Shown here: positions 62,100-64,000 of the stretch, in pieces
How positions within the stretch are numbered: the first letter of the stretch is position 1
How the letters are laid out: every line of letters begins with the position of its first letter
From: Bacillota bacterium
Lineage (GTDB): Bacteria > Bacillota > Clostridia > Lachnospirales > Lachnospiraceae
Direction: 5' to 3'
Assembly (NCBI GenBank): GCA_023386815.1
Contig: JAEWIZ010000022.1
Span: 124,001 to 188,000, forward strand
DNA: 64,000 nucleotides
The notes under the pieces: generated by a model
The model's input: the letters and a program-made list of their open reading frames with translations, nothing else
Database searches by the model: none
What the model was told of the DNA's origin: nothing
Made by a program: the position numbers and the translations under genes

Positions 62100-63701
62100 T
62101 TAATAATTAGGTTTATAAAGATTAGCAATTGCTTCGAATACCTTGATTCCATCAATAGCCGCGGAGGTAATACCTCCTGCATAACCGGCACCCTCGCCGC
62201 AAGGGTAGATACCAGAGATATTGCTCACAAAATCCTCCTGGCGGTTAATACGAACCGGTGAGGAGGTTCTGCTTTCTATACCCGATAGAACTGCTTCCTC
62301 ATCTGCAAAGCCCTTAATTTTGCGTTCAAAGGCTAAAATACCCTCTTTTAACGCCACAGTCACCTCACTTGGAAGGCAGCCTGTCAAATTAGTCAGGGTA
62401 TAGTTCCCCTTTAGATTGGGTGTAATATTTCCAATCGTAGTGCTACTCTGATCTTTTAAAAAATCACCAAATAGCTGCACCGGCACCAAGCCCTTTCCTG
62501 CCGCGTAAGCTGCTCGTTCCCACTTTCGTTGAAAGGCCACGCCGCTTAGAACCTCGTTTCCACCAAAATCCTGGGGCTGCACCGTTACTACAATGGCACT
62601 GTTTGCATTGGCTTCATTTCTGTGATAATTACTCATTCCATTCACTGCAAGGTGCCCTGGCTCTGAGGAAGCATTTACCACAAAGCCTCCCGGACACATA
62701 CAAAAGGAATAAACACCCCGACCTGATTGAGTCTGATGTGTTAGCTTATAATCTGCTGCCGGCAGTTCTTTATATGACTGTCCATATTGAGACAAACCAA
62801 TCCTGCTCTGTTTATGTTCGATACGTAGTCCAATAGCAAAGGCTTTCGGACTCAGATTAAGACCTCTTTTTAAGAACATCTCGAAGGTATCTCTCGCACT
62901 ATGTCCAATTGCGGGAATTAGTACCTGGCAAGGCACTTTTTCCTTGTGGTTCAATTCAACTGCGGTCAATTTTCCCTTCTCAATTATAAGATCCGTGAGC
63001 ACCGTTCCAAAACGTACCTCACCGCCCAGCCCAATAATTTCCTTACGCATCTGCTCCACTACAGTTCTCAATTGATCCGTACCGATATGGGGTTTGTTTA
63101 AGTAAAGGATTTCCGAGGGAGCTCCAAACCTGACAAAGGTTTCCATAACCAGTTGGTAACGATGGTTCGCTTCCTTGACCATGGTATTTAATTTTCCATC
63201 AGAAAAGGTTCCGGCTCCGCCCTCCCCAAATTGAACATTGCATTCCGGATTCAGTTCATTCGTTGCCCAGAAATGCTCCACTGCCTCGACACGTTTTTTT
63301 ACTTCCTGTCCTCGTTCCACTACAAGTGGCTGGTATCCATATTTAGCCAGTAACCAGGCAGCAAATAATCCGGCGGGGCCAGTACCTACTACAATAGGTC
63401 TAACTGATATTGGATTTGTGCCTGCTGGAGAGAAGGTATACTGAGTCCTTTCAGTGTAAGAAGCGTTATTATTACGGCATTTAGCAACAATAGACTCCTC
63501 CTTATCCGGGCTAGAGTCAGTCAGAAGAACATCTACAGTATAGATATATTTTACATCGTTCTTTCTTGCATCGATGGATTTTTTAACAATACTTAATTCT
63601 TTAATTTTTGATGGCTGAAGTTTTAACGCTTTTGCGGCTTCGTTTTTAATATCATCACTACTATGCTTGATTGGAAGCTTCAGCTGGGATATTCTAATCA
63701 T
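62100..63701 (-). CDS. FAD-dependent oxidoreductase, COG2509 type
   Basis: 533-residue flavoprotein. A roughly 85-residue N-terminal domain precedes the FAD motif VVGTGPAGLFAAWLLAKYG. VQFGEGGAGTFSDGKLNTMV and the C-terminal PCGEGAGYAGGITSAAIDG match the uncharacterised COG2509 dehydrogenases. Substrate is unknown. It follows the other flavoprotein gene by 35 bases. Confidence 0.9.
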   Translation of the reverse strand: MIRISQLKLPIKHSSDDIKNEAAKALKLQPSKIKELSIVKKSIDARKNDVKYIYTVDVLLTDSSPDKEESIVAKCRNNNASYTERTQYTFSPAGTNPISVRPIVVGTGPAGLFAAWLLAKYGYQPLVVERGQEVKKRVEAVEHFWATNELNPECNVQFGEGGAGTFSDGKLNTMVKEANHRYQLVMETFVRFGAPSEILYLNKPHIGTDQLRTVVEQMRKEIIGLGGEVRFGTVLTDLIIEKGKLTAVELNHKEKVPCQVLIPAIGHSARDTFEMFLKRGLNLSPKAFAIGLRIEHKQSRIGLSQYGQSYKELPAADYKLTHQTQSGRGVYSFCMCPGGFVVNASSEPGHLAVNGMSNYHRNEANANSAIVVTVQPQDFGGNEVLSGVAFQRKWERAAYAAGKGLVPVQLFGDFLKDQSSTTIGNITPNLKGNYTLTNLTGCLPSEVTVALKEGILAFERKIKGFADEEAVLSGIESRTSSPVRINRQEDFVSNISGIYPCGEGAGYAGGITSAAIDGIKVFEAIANLYKPNY

Positions 63702-63736
63702 ATCTATTTATCCTTGTCTTATACATTTGTTATCAG

Positions 63737-64000
63737 TTACCACCTTTTCCCAGCAGAAACTCCTGCTAAATATCCGCTGGACCAGGCCCATTGCAGATTA
63801 TAGCCTCCGCAGGTTCCGTCCACATCTACCAGTTCACCCACTGGATAGAGCCCTTTTATCAACCTGGATTCCATGGTGTCTTCATGAATTTCATTCGTTG
63901 AGACTCCTCCTGCACTTACCTGGGCATTTTCAAAGGAATTGGTGGCCTGTATTTTCATTGAAAATCCCTTTATTTTATACACTAACTTATTAATTTCCTG
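63737..64000 (-). CDS. C-terminal part of a YhiN/HI0933-type flavoprotein, cut by the window edge
   Basis: The last 87 residues of a larger protein; the frame stays open to the edge (QEINKL...), so the ATG/GTG near 63982 is not its start. FENAQVSAGGVSTNEIHEDT and GELVDVDGTCGGYNLQWAWS are the FAD-binding C-terminal signature of HI0933/YhiN family proteins. It is followed by a second flavoprotein gene. Confidence 0.9.
   Translation of the reverse strand, partial: QEINKLVYKIKGFSMKIQATNSFENAQVSAGGVSTNEIHEDTMESRLIKGLYPVGELVDVDGTCGGYNLQWAWSSGYLAGVSAGKRW

Overview
The window looks like chromosomal DNA of a low-GC, spore-forming Firmicute, most likely an anaerobic, polysaccharide-degrading Lachnospiraceae member resembling Clostridium (Lachnoclostridium) phytofermentans. 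This is inferred from the AT-rich composition, strong Shine-Dalgarno sites, SpoIIM, DacF and RNase Y, two CUT1 sugar transporters with no local ATPase, and clostridial-type polyamine genes. Nearly all genes lie on the minus strand; only a class B sortase and a DAHP synthase are on the plus strand. I see no tRNA, rRNA, CRISPR array, insertion sequence or prophage.

Left end (1-2540): the start of pgsA, then rimO and folD. Region 2915-8870 is a carbohydrate locus: an AraC-type regulator, an LplA-type lipoprotein, two LplB/LplC-type permeases and a GH99-like (WbsX-type) enzyme. Region 9173-21462 is a second, larger locus: a YesM-type kinase, a solute-binding lipoprotein, two permeases, a YesN-type response regulator, a methyl-accepting chemotaxis protein, a phosphohexomutase and a GH94 phosphorylase that resembles N,N'-diacetylchitobiose phosphorylase. 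Read together it suggests sensing, swimming toward, importing and phosphorolytically cleaving a beta-linked GlcNAc disaccharide.

Region 21636-29547 holds an Asn/Asp-rich repeat protein, an aconitase-family hydratase, a small anchored protein of unknown function, a DacF-type carboxypeptidase, a class B sortase and an S41 peptidase. Region 29836-35607 is a polyamine operon (speD, an Orn/Lys/Arg decarboxylase, speE, carboxynorspermidine dehydrogenase, nspC) that encodes both known routes to spermidine. Region 36071-39438 has nudC, scpB, scpA and a metallophosphoesterase. Region 39856-41053 is an autoregulated-looking tetR plus a membrane protein.

Region 41417-50312 has two Big2-type proteins around a second DacF, then pdp, aroF (plus strand), xerD, spoIIM, nudF and proC. 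Much of this order matches the nudF-spoIIM-xerD...dacF neighbourhood of Bacillus. The XerD here has lost three of the six canonical catalytic residues. Region 50716-64000 is housekeeping: an aspartate-type aminotransferase, rny, miaB, an M14 carboxypeptidase, hflC, hflK, proA, a 5-formyl-THF cyclo-ligase, a DUF896 protein, a PUA-less proB, and two flavoprotein oxidoreductases, the last cut by the window edge.

The best candidates for further study are the chemoreceptor built into the chitobiose-type locus, the degenerate XerD, the dual spermidine pathway, the repeat-rich Ca-binding-like protein and several structured RNA or operator elements. All functional statements are from reading the sequence; no searches were run.
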